Below, in pieces: positions 1-6,036 of a stretch of 8,186 nucleotides of DNA. The translations under genes and the position numbers were made by a program. The stretch lies in assembly GCA_031266615.1 (NCBI GenBank), contig JAISAR010000038.1, positions 1-8,186 on the forward strand, read 5' to 3'. Position 1 is the stretch's first letter, and each line of letters opens with the position of its first letter. This stretch comes from Rickettsiales bacterium. GTDB lineage: Bacteria > Pseudomonadota > Alphaproteobacteria > Rickettsiales > Anaplasmataceae. The notes below the pieces were generated by a model. It was not told where the DNA came from and did no database searches. It was given only the letters and a program-made list of their open reading frames with translations.

Positions 1-35
1 CAGGATTAGAGAGTGAGCAACTTCTACCACGGGAT

Positions 36-205
36 TTCTTTTGCCTTTTTTTCTGCTTAGTAAATTTCTTAACGTTTAAGTCAAGGTTAGTTGTAGTTTA
101 AAAGCAGCTAAATTGCAGCGTTTAAGGCTAAAAAGATGCCAATGTTTTAAAAGAAATATTGACCAGGGCTTCTTTTGCCTTTTTTTTTCGCTTGGTAAAT
201 TTTTT
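36..205. repeat. Imperfect direct repeat pair in gene-free left end
   Basis: Two copies of a T-rich unit, at about 36-70 and 170-205, share the core TTCTTTTGCCTTTTTTT, then a GCTTrGTAAATTT segment, with a few mismatches and one length difference. The copies are 134 bp apart. Between them lies AT-rich sequence with a near-palindrome at 69-81 and a doubled GCAGC around 103-119. No open reading frame of useful length is visible on either strand from 1 to 424. This could be a degraded tandem repeat with a period near 134 bp, or two copies of a dispersed intergenic element. Confidence 0.5.
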
Positions 206-232
206 AAATACTTTCTTAAGTTTTATAGCTAA

Positions 233-249
233 CCAGTGTCAAGCACTGG
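233..249. repeat. Short palindromic element (hairpin), Wolbachia-type
   Basis: CCAGTG (233-238) and CACTGG (244-249) pair perfectly around a TCAAG loop, followed by GATGACA. The wording (CCAGTGTCAAGCACTGG) closely resembles the small CCAGTGCTTGACACTGG-type palindromes scattered through Wolbachia intergenic DNA. That resemblance is from memory and not from a search. There is no downstream T-run, so it is not called a terminator. Confidence 0.55.
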
Positions 250-348
250 GATGACACCATTTGTTGTAAACTCACTTTTGCTCCATAATTACCTTCTTAG
301 CGCATCTTGTCTATCTCATTTTACCATTCCGCTGAACAGATACATACC

Positions 349-380
349 CAATTTATGGTAAGAAATTTTCAGGAGAAACG
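349..380 (+). repeat. 32-nt dispersed repeat, copy 1
   Basis: Positions 349-380 on the plus strand match the minus strand of 1531-1500 at 30 of 32 positions. The differences are A/G at the 14th base and C/T at the 22nd. The unit begins CAATTTATGGTAAG and ends AGGAGAAACG. Both copies lie outside genes. The rest of 250-424 shows no gene or other clear signal. Confidence 0.65.
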
Positions 381-424
381 TTTGGAAGTTACATGACAAA
401 GTAAAAACACAGGTGCTACATGTG

Positions 425-501
425 TGGTGTGCCCGGTAGGATTCGAACCTACGACCCACAGCTTAGAAGGCTGTTGCTCTATCCAGCTGAGCTACGGGCA
501 C
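425..501 (-). tRNA. tRNA-Arg (anticodon TCT)
   Basis: A complete cloverleaf reads on the minus strand. The acceptor arm pairs GTGCCCG (501-495) with CGGGCAC (435-429), followed by discriminator A and an encoded CCA (427-425). The D-arm carries AGCTCAGCTGGATAGAGC. The anticodon stem ACAGC/GCTGT closes the loop CTTCTAA, with anticodon TCT at plus positions 465-467, reading AGA. The T-arm carries GGTTCGAATCC. The total length is 77 nt including CCA. It decodes Arg AGA, a frequent codon in AT-rich genomes. Confidence 0.97.
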
Positions 502-551
502 CAACGTATATAAAATGCTTCTTAACGCGTATGAAGTCAAGGTATTTCATG

Positions 552-581
552 TAAATACGATACTTATAGTAATTCTTGCAA
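552..581 (-). promoter_or_regulatory. Possible promoter for tRNA-Arg
   Basis: On the minus strand TTGCAA (581-576) and TATTTA (557-552) are separated by 18 nt, upstream of the tRNA 5' end at 501. The -10 box overlaps a small hairpin, GTATTT/AAATAC at 542-558. An alternative TTGACT box nearer the tRNA has only poorly spaced -10 partners. The match is weak in an AT-rich region. Confidence 0.3.
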
Positions 582-632
582 GACCTTATCATTCCAGCAT
601 AGATGCAACTTTTTCTGTGTTTTGTGGTCAAG

Positions 633-661
633 GTGACAGAGTTTAAAAAATAAGTTATTTT
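633..661 (+). promoter_or_regulatory. Possible promoter for rpe
   Basis: GTGACA (633-638) and TATTTT (656-661) are 17 nt apart, placing transcription start about 20 bases before the rpe ATG. A weak Shine-Dalgarno-like AAGAAG at 673-678 lies 7 nt before the start codon. The hexamers are imperfect. Confidence 0.35.
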
Positions 662-685
662 TATCTTTTAGTAAGAAGACAGCCC

Positions 686-1366
686 ATGGGTATTAAAATT
701 GCACCTTCTATACTTTCAGCAGACTTTGCAAAATTAGGGGAAGAAGTAAAAAAAATTAGCGATTTAGGTGTAGATTATATACACATAGACGTTATGGATG
801 GGAACTTCGTTCCGAATATTACAATTGGTCCGGGTGTTGTTTCTGCAATACGTAAGTATAGCAATCTTCCTTTTGATGTACACTTAATGGTTAAATCTCC
901 TGGTAACCATATTGAAAGCTTTATAAATGCTGGTGCTGATATTATCACTATACACGCGGAAGCAGAGATATACCTTGAGAGGCTGGTAAGAAAAATAAAG
1001 TCATACAAAAACGTAAACGATACAAGAAAAACAATTCAAGTTGGAGTTTCGATTGTTCCTTCAACTTCTCCAAGTGTGCTTGAGTATATAATACATGAAC
1101 TAGATATTGTGCTGATTATGACAGTCAACCCTGGATTTGGGGGACAGGAGTTTATCCATTCGCAGCTACACAAGATATCTGTTGTGAAGAAAATGATACA
1201 AGAGCGTAATCTTAAAACGCAAATTTCAGTGGATGGTGGAGTGAGCGCCCTAAACGCAGCCGATATAACAAAAGCAGGTGCAGATATCTTGGTCGCTGGG
1301 TCAGCAATATTTAGAGCTGAAAATATGAAGAAAGCTGTGAACGATCTTAAAAACCCGTTGCTATAG
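686..1366 (+). CDS. rpe: Ribulose-phosphate 3-epimerase
   Basis: This 226-aa protein is a typical-length Rpe that interconverts D-ribulose 5-phosphate and D-xylulose 5-phosphate in the non-oxidative pentose phosphate pathway, in the cytosol. It should fold as a single TIM barrel. Family motifs appear in order: APSILSADF at residues 6-14, HIDVMDG at 33-39, FDVHLMV at 63-69, MTVNPGFGGQ at 145-154, VDGGV at 182-186 and VAGSAIF at 203-209. The expected metal ligands and acid/base pair are all present (H33, D35, H66, D183). The ATG start places the conserved N-terminal strand immediately after it and has a weak AAGAAG ribosome-binding stretch. The gene stands alone, converging on the pnp cluster. 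In a Rickettsiales endosymbiont its likely use is supplying pentose phosphates for nucleotides (inference). Confidence 0.97.
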   Translation: MGIKIAPSILSADFAKLGEEVKKISDLGVDYIHIDVMDGNFVPNITIGPGVVSAIRKYSNLPFDVHLMVKSPGNHIESFINAGADIITIHAEAEIYLERLVRKIKSYKNVNDTRKTIQVGVSIVPSTSPSVLEYIIHELDIVLIMTVNPGFGGQEFIHSQLHKISVVKKMIQERNLKTQISVDGGVSALNAADITKAGADILVAGSAIFRAENMKKAVNDLKNPLL

Positions 1367-1408
1367 CTGCCTGAACCTCTAGTTGAGAGACAAATCAACA
1401 ACCGATAT

Positions 1409-1434
1409 CATCCTAGTACCTGGGTACTAGGATG
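1409..1434. repeat. Perfect 12-bp inverted repeat between convergent rpe and pnp
   Basis: CATCCTAGTACC (1409-1420) and GGTACTAGGATG (1423-1434) are exact reverse complements separated by TG. The hairpin forms equally on either strand, between two convergent genes. Neither strand has a T-run after it, so it is not a classic intrinsic terminator, although it could protect or mark 3' ends. Its CATCC.../...GGATG ends resemble the Wolbachia small palindromes, as at 233-249. Confidence 0.75.
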
Positions 1435-1465
1435 AAGGAGGTAATTTCTACGTCAAAACTTGCTT

Positions 1466-1496
1466 CCGCTCCTCAAATACTACAAGTATTCTGCGG
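1466..1496. repeat. Interrupted hairpin downstream of pnp
   Basis: AATACT (1476-1481) and AGTATT (1485-1490) pair around ACA. An outer CCGC (1466-1469) / GCGG (1493-1496) stem extends this with an asymmetric internal loop. It lies about 55-85 nt past the pnp stop on the minus strand and next to the 32-nt repeat, so it may be part of the same element or serve as a 3'-end structure for the truB-rpsO-pnp transcript. Confidence 0.45.
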
Positions 1497-1499
1497 TTG

Positions 1500-1531
1500 C
1501 GTTTCTCCTAAAAATTCCTTACCATAAATTG
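1500..1531 (-). repeat. 32-nt dispersed repeat, copy 2 (inverted)
   Basis: Read on the minus strand, 1531 to 1500 matches plus-strand 349-380 at 30 of 32 positions. It starts about 20 nt downstream of the pnp stop codon. Together with the two hairpins, the gap 1367-1551 consists almost entirely of repeat-like material and holds no gene. Confidence 0.65.
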
Positions 1532-1551
1532 GTAATACAAGAAATCTACTC

Positions 1552-3819
1552 TCAATAAAAGCTCGATGATGAATCATCACTACCAAATTGTGGTCTGTTA
1601 CTCCTGTTACTGAAGCCAGAACGAGGGCGAGTAGGTCTCTTACGATGCCCAGGTTTTCTATTGTATGAACTACTATAATAATCCCTATCACTTGAACCAT
1701 CTTTCTTTTCTTCATTATAAAGCTCGCCTTCAAAAAATTCGCCTGTTCCTTGATCAACGCGACGCCTTGACAATTTCGGACATCCACCTTTTTCAAAATC
1801 AATTACCAACGCTTTGAAAACATCGCCCTGTTTAAGTATATCCTCAATAGATTCTATATGCTGATTAGCCACTTCACTTATGTGCATTTTTCCTTTTCTT
1901 CCATTGAGAAGTTCAAGCTCTACAATAGACTTATCTATTTTGACAACCTTGGCATCAACTATTGCACCTTGCTCTAGTTCTGTTATTGAATCAATCAACA
2001 TATTTTTTGCAATTTCAGCTTCAGTGCTACTCATGGCAAACACGGAAACTTTGCCGTCATCCCCTATCTCAATTTTTGCATTACTTCTTTCACACACACT
2101 GCGTATATTTTTTCCTTTAGCACCAATAGCCGCAGAAATTTTATCTTTATCTATGTAAAATGATACCATTCTTGGTGCGTGACTTTTCACGTCATCGCTA
2201 TGTTCTGAAATCACTGCATTCATTTTTTCTAAGATATGCAACCTTCCAGCTTTTGCTTGTTCCAAAGATTTTTCAACAACTTCAAAACTTATACCAGAAA
2301 TTTTCATATCCATTTGCAGTGCCGTAATTCCTTCACTAGTTCCTGCTACTTTAAAGTCCATATCGCCAAGGTAATCTTCATCACCCAGGATATCGGAAAG
2401 TATTGTATACTCATCTTTATCTTTGATGAGGCCCATAGCAATTCCAGCAACGGGAGCCCTTATTGGCACGCCTGTATCCATTAAGGCAAGGGAAGTTCCG
2501 CAAACTGTTGCCATAGAAGAAGAACCATCTGATTCCATAATTTCGGATACTACTCTTATTGTGTAAGGAAATTCGGATTTATCAGGTAAAACAGGATGAA
2601 TTGCTTTCCAAGCAAGTTTACCATGACCTATTTCCCTTCTTCCTGGTGCACGTATAGCAGAAGCCTCTCCAACAGCAAATGAAGGAAAATTGTAATGCAA
2701 CATGAAATGCTCACGTCTGTCACCTTCAATGTCATCTACAATTTGCTCGTCTTGTGTAGTACCAAGAGCAGTAATAACCAGCGCCTGAGTACTACCTCTT
2801 GTAAATAATGCAGAACCATGGGTTCTAGATAAGATGTCAACTTCAACCTCTATCTGACGTATTTCATCGTGCTTACGACCGTCTATCCTCATACCTTTCT
2901 TTTTAATTATCTCGCGCACTAAGGATCTTTCGAAGCTTTTTATTGCATATGTAATTAATTTCTCATCTTTTTCAGCTTCCTTAAAAGTGTTTAATATATC
3001 ACCTCTGAGCGCCTCTAAAGTTTGAGCTCGCTGTTGTTTTACTGTTTGTGAGTACGCATTTTCAAAATCTTTACTGTATTTTTCAAGATCCTGCATTATG
3101 TCTGACATATCAATAGGAGCGAAGCTCTCAGGTTTCTTGCCAATTGTGTCAGCAAACTCTTTTATAAGCTTAATGACGGGTTGAAGGTGTTCATGACCAA
3201 ATTTTATTGCGCTTAGAACATTTTCTTCAGAAAGCTCCTTTACCTCTGATTCAACCATCGAAATTGAGTGCTCATCACCAGATAAAAACAGATCTAAGCT
3301 GCTTGTTTTTATCTCTTGGACAGGAGGGTTGAGTACATAGTTGTTATTTTCATCACATCCAACCAAAACTCCAGCTATAGTGGAGTAAAAAGGAACACCA
3401 GAAATTGCAAGGGCTGCAACAGTACCAATCAATGCTGGTACTTCAGGAGGGTTGACCGTATCATAAGTTAATAAATTGCACACCACGCTGACTTCATCGC
3501 GAAAACCTTCTGGGAATAGAGGTCTTATACTTCTGTCTATTACTCTTGAGATTAAAGTTTCTCTGTCAGACGGTTTGCCTTCTCTTTTAAAAAAGCCACC
3601 GGGAATCCTACCCATGGCATAGCTTTTTGCAATAAATTGTACATTTAGAGGCAGGAAATCAACATTTTCTTCCTTCTTTTTACGTACAACAGTTACTAAA
3701 ATGGAAGTATCCCCGTAATTTACAACCACTGAACCATCAGCTTGACGTGCTATTTTTCCAGTTTCTAAAGATAAGGTACGACCACCCCAGTCTATAGATT
3801 TTTTTATAATTTCAAACAT
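1552..3819 (-). CDS. pnp: Polyribonucleotide nucleotidyltransferase (PNPase)
   Basis: This 755-aa PNPase performs phosphate-dependent 3'-to-5' RNA degradation and the reverse polymerisation, as a homotrimer in the cytosol. Domains in order are a first RNase PH core (about 10-145), a helical linker (about 150-300), a second RNase PH core (about 310-540), a KH domain (about 552-610, GxxG loop GAKG at 566-569) and an S1 domain (about 617-688, MHISE at 645-649). The catalytic segment LGDEDYLGDMD at 478-488 keeps the two aspartates, D480 and D486, equivalent to E. coli D486 and D492. The final 60 residues are a low-complexity Ser/Arg/Asn-rich tail ending SSSSFY. They lack the GWW-type RNase E contact known from Caulobacter. 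The ATG start is preceded by GAGG (3831-3828), inside the 14-bp gap after rpsO. That gap leaves no room for the RNase III stem used for autoregulation in E. coli. Confidence 0.98.
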   Translation of the reverse strand: MFEIIKKSIDWGGRTLSLETGKIARQADGSVVVNYGDTSILVTVVRKKKEENVDFLPLNVQFIAKSYAMGRIPGGFFKREGKPSDRETLISRVIDRSIRPLFPEGFRDEVSVVCNLLTYDTVNPPEVPALIGTVAALAISGVPFYSTIAGVLVGCDENNNYVLNPPVQEIKTSSLDLFLSGDEHSISMVESEVKELSEENVLSAIKFGHEHLQPVIKLIKEFADTIGKKPESFAPIDMSDIMQDLEKYSKDFENAYSQTVKQQRAQTLEALRGDILNTFKEAEKDEKLITYAIKSFERSLVREIIKKKGMRIDGRKHDEIRQIEVEVDILSRTHGSALFTRGSTQALVITALGTTQDEQIVDDIEGDRREHFMLHYNFPSFAVGEASAIRAPGRREIGHGKLAWKAIHPVLPDKSEFPYTIRVVSEIMESDGSSSMATVCGTSLALMDTGVPIRAPVAGIAMGLIKDKDEYTILSDILGDEDYLGDMDFKVAGTSEGITALQMDMKISGISFEVVEKSLEQAKAGRLHILEKMNAVISEHSDDVKSHAPRMVSFYIDKDKISAAIGAKGKNIRSVCERSNAKIEIGDDGKVSVFAMSSTEAEIAKNMLIDSITELEQGAIVDAKVVKIDKSIVELELLNGRKGKMHISEVANQHIESIEDILKQGDVFKALVIDFEKGGCPKLSRRRVDQGTGEFFEGELYNEEKKDGSSDRDYYSSSYNRKPGHRKRPTRPRSGFSNRSNRPQFGSDDSSSSFY

Positions 3820-3833
3820 ACAAAATTCCTCGA

Positions 3834-4106
3834 TTATTTTCTAATGCCTAACTTTTCTATTAATTCCTGATAGGCCTGATTACCAAACTTACGCTTTATA
3901 TAATTTAAGTGTTTGCGCCTTCTACCTATTAATATAAGTAAACCACGCTTAGAGTGATGGTCATGCTTGTGCACTTTAAAGTGCTCAGTTAAGTTACTGA
4001 TCCTTTCAGTTAAAATTGCACATTGTACAAAAGATGAACCTGTGTCATTTTCTTTAATTGCGTATACATTTATTAAATTCTTTTTCTTTTCTGATGTTAT
4101 TGACAT
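3834..4106 (-). CDS. rpsO: 30S ribosomal protein S15
   Basis: This 90-aa S15 is the size of its E. coli counterpart (89 aa). It is a primary binder of the 16S rRNA central domain and contributes to a subunit bridge. Diagnostic stretches are DTGSSFVQCAILTERI (residues 21-36), LTEHFKVHKHDHHSKRGLL (39-57) and GRRRKHLNYIKR (61-72), which carry the conserved His/Asp/Ser and basic RNA-contact residues. The ATG is preceded by GAGG within AATGAGGTTTAG, which fills the 12-bp gap after truB. With truB upstream and pnp 14 bp downstream, it sits in a tightly packed, surely cotranscribed cluster. The truB-rpsO-pnp order is conserved in many proteobacteria. Confidence 0.97.
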   Translation of the reverse strand: MSITSEKKKNLINVYAIKENDTGSSFVQCAILTERISNLTEHFKVHKHDHHSKRGLLILIGRRRKHLNYIKRKFGNQAYQELIEKLGIRK

Positions 4107-4118
4107 CTAAACCTCATT

Positions 4119-4985
4119 TCAAACATTAAAAACACGAATAGGTTTTACACAACCATAGGTAAAACTGCAGATTGCAACGGGTACACTACCCACCATCGTA
4201 CAAAAAATATCATAATTCTTTAAATTACGCAAGTTATTTAATACGATTTCCTGACCTTTTCTGATTTTCTCCGCTTCCTCTGCGGAAATTTCAACCTTGA
4301 ACATCGATTTTAAAGCTGATGCAATGGGGATAATTTTATCTTTTTTTGTAAGCTGTTCAACTGTCACTGATTCGGTTTCTCTAAAACTGCCTACCATGGT
4401 CCTTCTTAATTGTGCAATATGTCCGAAGCAATTTAATGTGATTCCAAGATCTCTCGCAATTGACCTCACATACACGCCACTACCGCACAGCATAGAAAAA
4501 TCAGCACTGTTATTTATGGTATTAGCAGAGATCAATTTCAGTTCATATATTCGCACTAAGCGGGGCTTTATATTCGCTTTTTGCCCACTTCTTGCTAATT
4601 TATATGCCCTTGTCCCATTGATTTTTATTGCTGAGAATTGAGGAGGAGTTTGTGCTATCTCACCAACAAAGCTCTTGATCGCACAGTTTATTTGGTTATA
4701 CTCAGGTTTTATGTTGCTAGCTTTAATAGTATCACCATCTAAATCGTCTATGGTTTTTTGCTCTCCCCATTTTATCGTGAAATTGTATGCCTTTGAATCA
4801 CAAGATAAGTACGGTATAGTTTTTGTCGCTTCACCAAGGGCAATTGGCAACACACCTGAAGCTAAGGGGTCAAGGGTTCCCAAATGACCAGCCTTTTTAA
4901 TTCCAAAAATCTTTTTAACTTGGGCTACAGCTTGTGCAGAACTAATTCCTATTGTTTTGTCGAGATTCAGCCAACCATGTATCAT
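4119..4985 (-). CDS. truB: tRNA pseudouridine(55) synthase
   Basis: This 288-aa TruB isomerises U55 to pseudouridine in the T-loop of tRNAs. The catalytic motif GHLGTLDPLASGVLP lies at residues 33-47 with the nucleophilic aspartate at D39. GEATK follows at 51-55. The PPQFSAIKINGTRAYKLAR region at 114-132 and GSGVYVRSIARDLG at 168-181 are also typical of the family. The last 55 or so residues, ending KPIRVFNV, look like the small C-terminal PUA-like region. The ATG at 4985 begins right at the conserved GWLNLDK strand, so the start is well supported by alignment logic, but no clear Shine-Dalgarno sequence precedes it. It is the first gene of the minus-strand cluster, divergent from the gene at 5130, and I see no convincing promoter for it in 4986-5060 apart from scattered AT-rich hexamers. 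Confidence 0.97.
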   Translation of the reverse strand: MIHGWLNLDKTIGISSAQAVAQVKKIFGIKKAGHLGTLDPLASGVLPIALGEATKTIPYLSCDSKAYNFTIKWGEQKTIDDLDGDTIKASNIKPEYNQINCAIKSFVGEIAQTPPQFSAIKINGTRAYKLARSGQKANIKPRLVRIYELKLISANTINNSADFSMLCGSGVYVRSIARDLGITLNCFGHIAQLRRTMVGSFRETESVTVEQLTKKDKIIPIASALKSMFKVEISAEEAEKIRKGQEIVLNNLRNLKNYDIFCTMVGSVPVAICSFTYGCVKPIRVFNV

Positions 4986-5060
4986 ATATCAACTGTACAT
5001 GATTAATAGCAATTTAGGAAGCAACTCAGAATATACTTATTTTATTAAATTATTATAAAA

Positions 5061-5111
5061 AAAGACTTGACTAACGTATGTTATTAATATATACTTAAGT
5101 CTTTATTAGTC
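5061..5111. promoter_or_regulatory. Inverted repeats bracketing the promoter (operator-like)
   Basis: AAAGACTT (5061-5068) overlaps the -35 box and is the exact reverse complement of AAGTCTTT (5097-5104) at the predicted start site. A second pair, GACTAA (5069-5074) and TTAGTC (5106-5111), lies directly beside the first. The two pairs are in the same order on each side and not nested, so this is not one clean stem. AGTCTT occurs twice in the leader (5098-5103 and 5108-5113). This arrangement could be binding sites for a dimeric regulator, or chance in AT-rich DNA. Confidence 0.35.
5067..5095 (+). promoter_or_regulatory. Strong sigma-70-type promoter for the 5130 gene
   Basis: TTGACT (5067-5072) and TATACT (5090-5095) are exactly 17 nt apart, each one mismatch from consensus. 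Predicted transcription start is near 5102, leaving a leader of about 28 nt with an AAGAGG ribosome-binding site (5119-5124) 5 nt before the ATG. This is one of the two best promoter matches in the window. Confidence 0.75.
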
Positions 5112-5129
5112 TTATTTTAAGAGGTTATT

Positions 5130-5852
5130 ATGACTGTACAAACACAAAATCAAAACTCACCAAGCATATGGGAGTGGAAAAATACTGCACATATCGCAAA
5201 AGCAGGTCTACAAGCTTCTTTTGCAATTGCAGCTATAGCAATAGCGGCAACTACTATTTATGCTGCTGCAAAAGGGATAGCACTTTCTTCAGTACTCCCA
5301 GCATTTCTTGCTAACCCTTGGGTAATAGCAACAATAGCTGTTGTTGCTGCCGCATACCTTATTGCAACAGCTATTTCTTCATATCAGCAAATGTATTCAA
5401 TGGAAGGAGCTAAGGGTCAAGATGGTACGCCTGGTGTAAATGGTAATAATGCAGACTTCTCTGCTCTTCTTGGTGATGCTGTAAAGGGTGGTGACATTTT
5501 TGTAAAAGATAATGCATTATTCCTGAAGCTTTCAAAGGAGGATTATAATACATTGACACAAGGTAAAAACGCTGATGACGAAGTAATTTTGTATGTGTTA
5601 TCAATAAAAGATGGAGCACCAGAAGCAGTTCTAGTTAAATTCAGCTACGTTAAAGATGCTAACGATGGGAATAACTATAAAGTGGAGCTGACTTCCACTA
5701 CTGATAAAAAAGCTTTTAGGATGGCTGACAATGCTACTTCATTAGAGGTTGCAGTAAGTAATGAAAACCCTGAAGCTTTAAAAAACAAAGTATCAGCTAA
5801 ATTAGCAGATGTTGCAGTAGATGCAGCTATAACAAAAGTTACTGGTAAGTAA
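5130..5852 (+). CDS. Unrecognised two-TM protein with short collagen-like stretch
   Basis: I do not recognise a named family in this 240-aa protein. A polar N-terminus of about 25 residues is followed by two Ala/Ile-rich hydrophobic segments (about 29-51 and 62-84), split by a short Gly/Pro-containing turn. This predicts a membrane hairpin with both ends on the same side and no cleavable signal peptide. Residues 93-105 form four consecutive Gly-X-Y triplets (GAKGQDGTPGVNG), like a minimal collagen-type linker. The remaining 135 residues form a soluble, Lys/Asp-rich, cysteine-free domain with alternating polar and hydrophobic strands (about 121-190) and an Ala-rich helical C-terminus. The ATG has a good Shine-Dalgarno sequence, AAGAGG, 5 nt upstream, and a near-consensus promoter precedes it. 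Strong signals suggest high expression (inference). It could be a Wolbachia- or Rickettsiales-restricted membrane or surface-associated protein. Confidence 0.85.
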   Translation: MTVQTQNQNSPSIWEWKNTAHIAKAGLQASFAIAAIAIAATTIYAAAKGIALSSVLPAFLANPWVIATIAVVAAAYLIATAISSYQQMYSMEGAKGQDGTPGVNGNNADFSALLGDAVKGGDIFVKDNALFLKLSKEDYNTLTQGKNADDEVILYVLSIKDGAPEAVLVKFSYVKDANDGNNYKVELTSTTDKKAFRMADNATSLEVAVSNENPEALKNKVSAKLADVAVDAAITKVTGK

Positions 5853-6000
5853 GCAGCTTAAAGCTAACAAATAAGAGGTAGAGTAATTTCTGCCTCTGCC
5901 TTTCACTTAGGCTTGTAAGGGCTAGCATAGCCTGTCTCAAGCCTTCAATTATGTCCTCATCAAAATCTACTATCTCTGTTTTTTGAAAGATGTCATCCAA
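5839..6000 (-). pseudogene. Possible remnant of a small minus-strand gene
   Basis: A 53-codon frame runs on the minus strand from TTG (6000-5998) to TAA (5841-5839). It reads as a plausible protein tail with acidic DFDEDIIEGLRQAML followed by LSERQRQKLLYLLF. It has no ATG at its left end, no ribosome-binding site, an in-frame stop just upstream (6012-6010), and overlaps the last 14 bp of the gene at 5130-5852 in antisense. The amphipathic composition suggests the C-terminal part of a decayed gene, perhaps a regulator-like protein, but no family is recognised. It may also be a chance frame. Confidence 0.25.
5874..5897 (+). terminator. Hairpin after the 5130 gene, possible terminator
   Basis: AGAGGTAGA (5874-5882) pairs with TCTGCCTCT (5889-5897), 9 bp with one G-T wobble, around a GTAATT loop. 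It starts 21 nt after the stop codon. The sequence after it (GCCTTTCACTT) is only mildly T-rich, so intrinsic termination is uncertain. The stem also falls inside the possible minus-strand remnant. Confidence 0.4.
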
Positions 6001-6036
6001 GGCGCAAAATCAGAAAGCAGGTTATGCAAGAGATCT

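Noticed and set aside
46..52. Poly-T tracts at 46-52 and 180-188 as intrinsic terminators
   Set aside because: No GC-rich stem precedes either tract; they belong to the repeated T-rich unit.
775..1401. Two minus-strand frames across rpe
   Set aside because: They are antisense shadows of a fully conserved rpe with no ribosome-binding sites or recognisable motifs.
1435..1442. Perfect Shine-Dalgarno-like AAGGAGGT downstream of rpe
   Set aside because: No ATG, GTG or TTG start follows at a usable distance and no open frame begins there; it abuts the palindrome and is likely part of repeat material.
1473..1802. Minus-strand 109-codon frame overlapping the pnp 3' end
   Set aside because: It is an alternative frame of the PNPase tail region with no family features; pnp accounts for the DNA.
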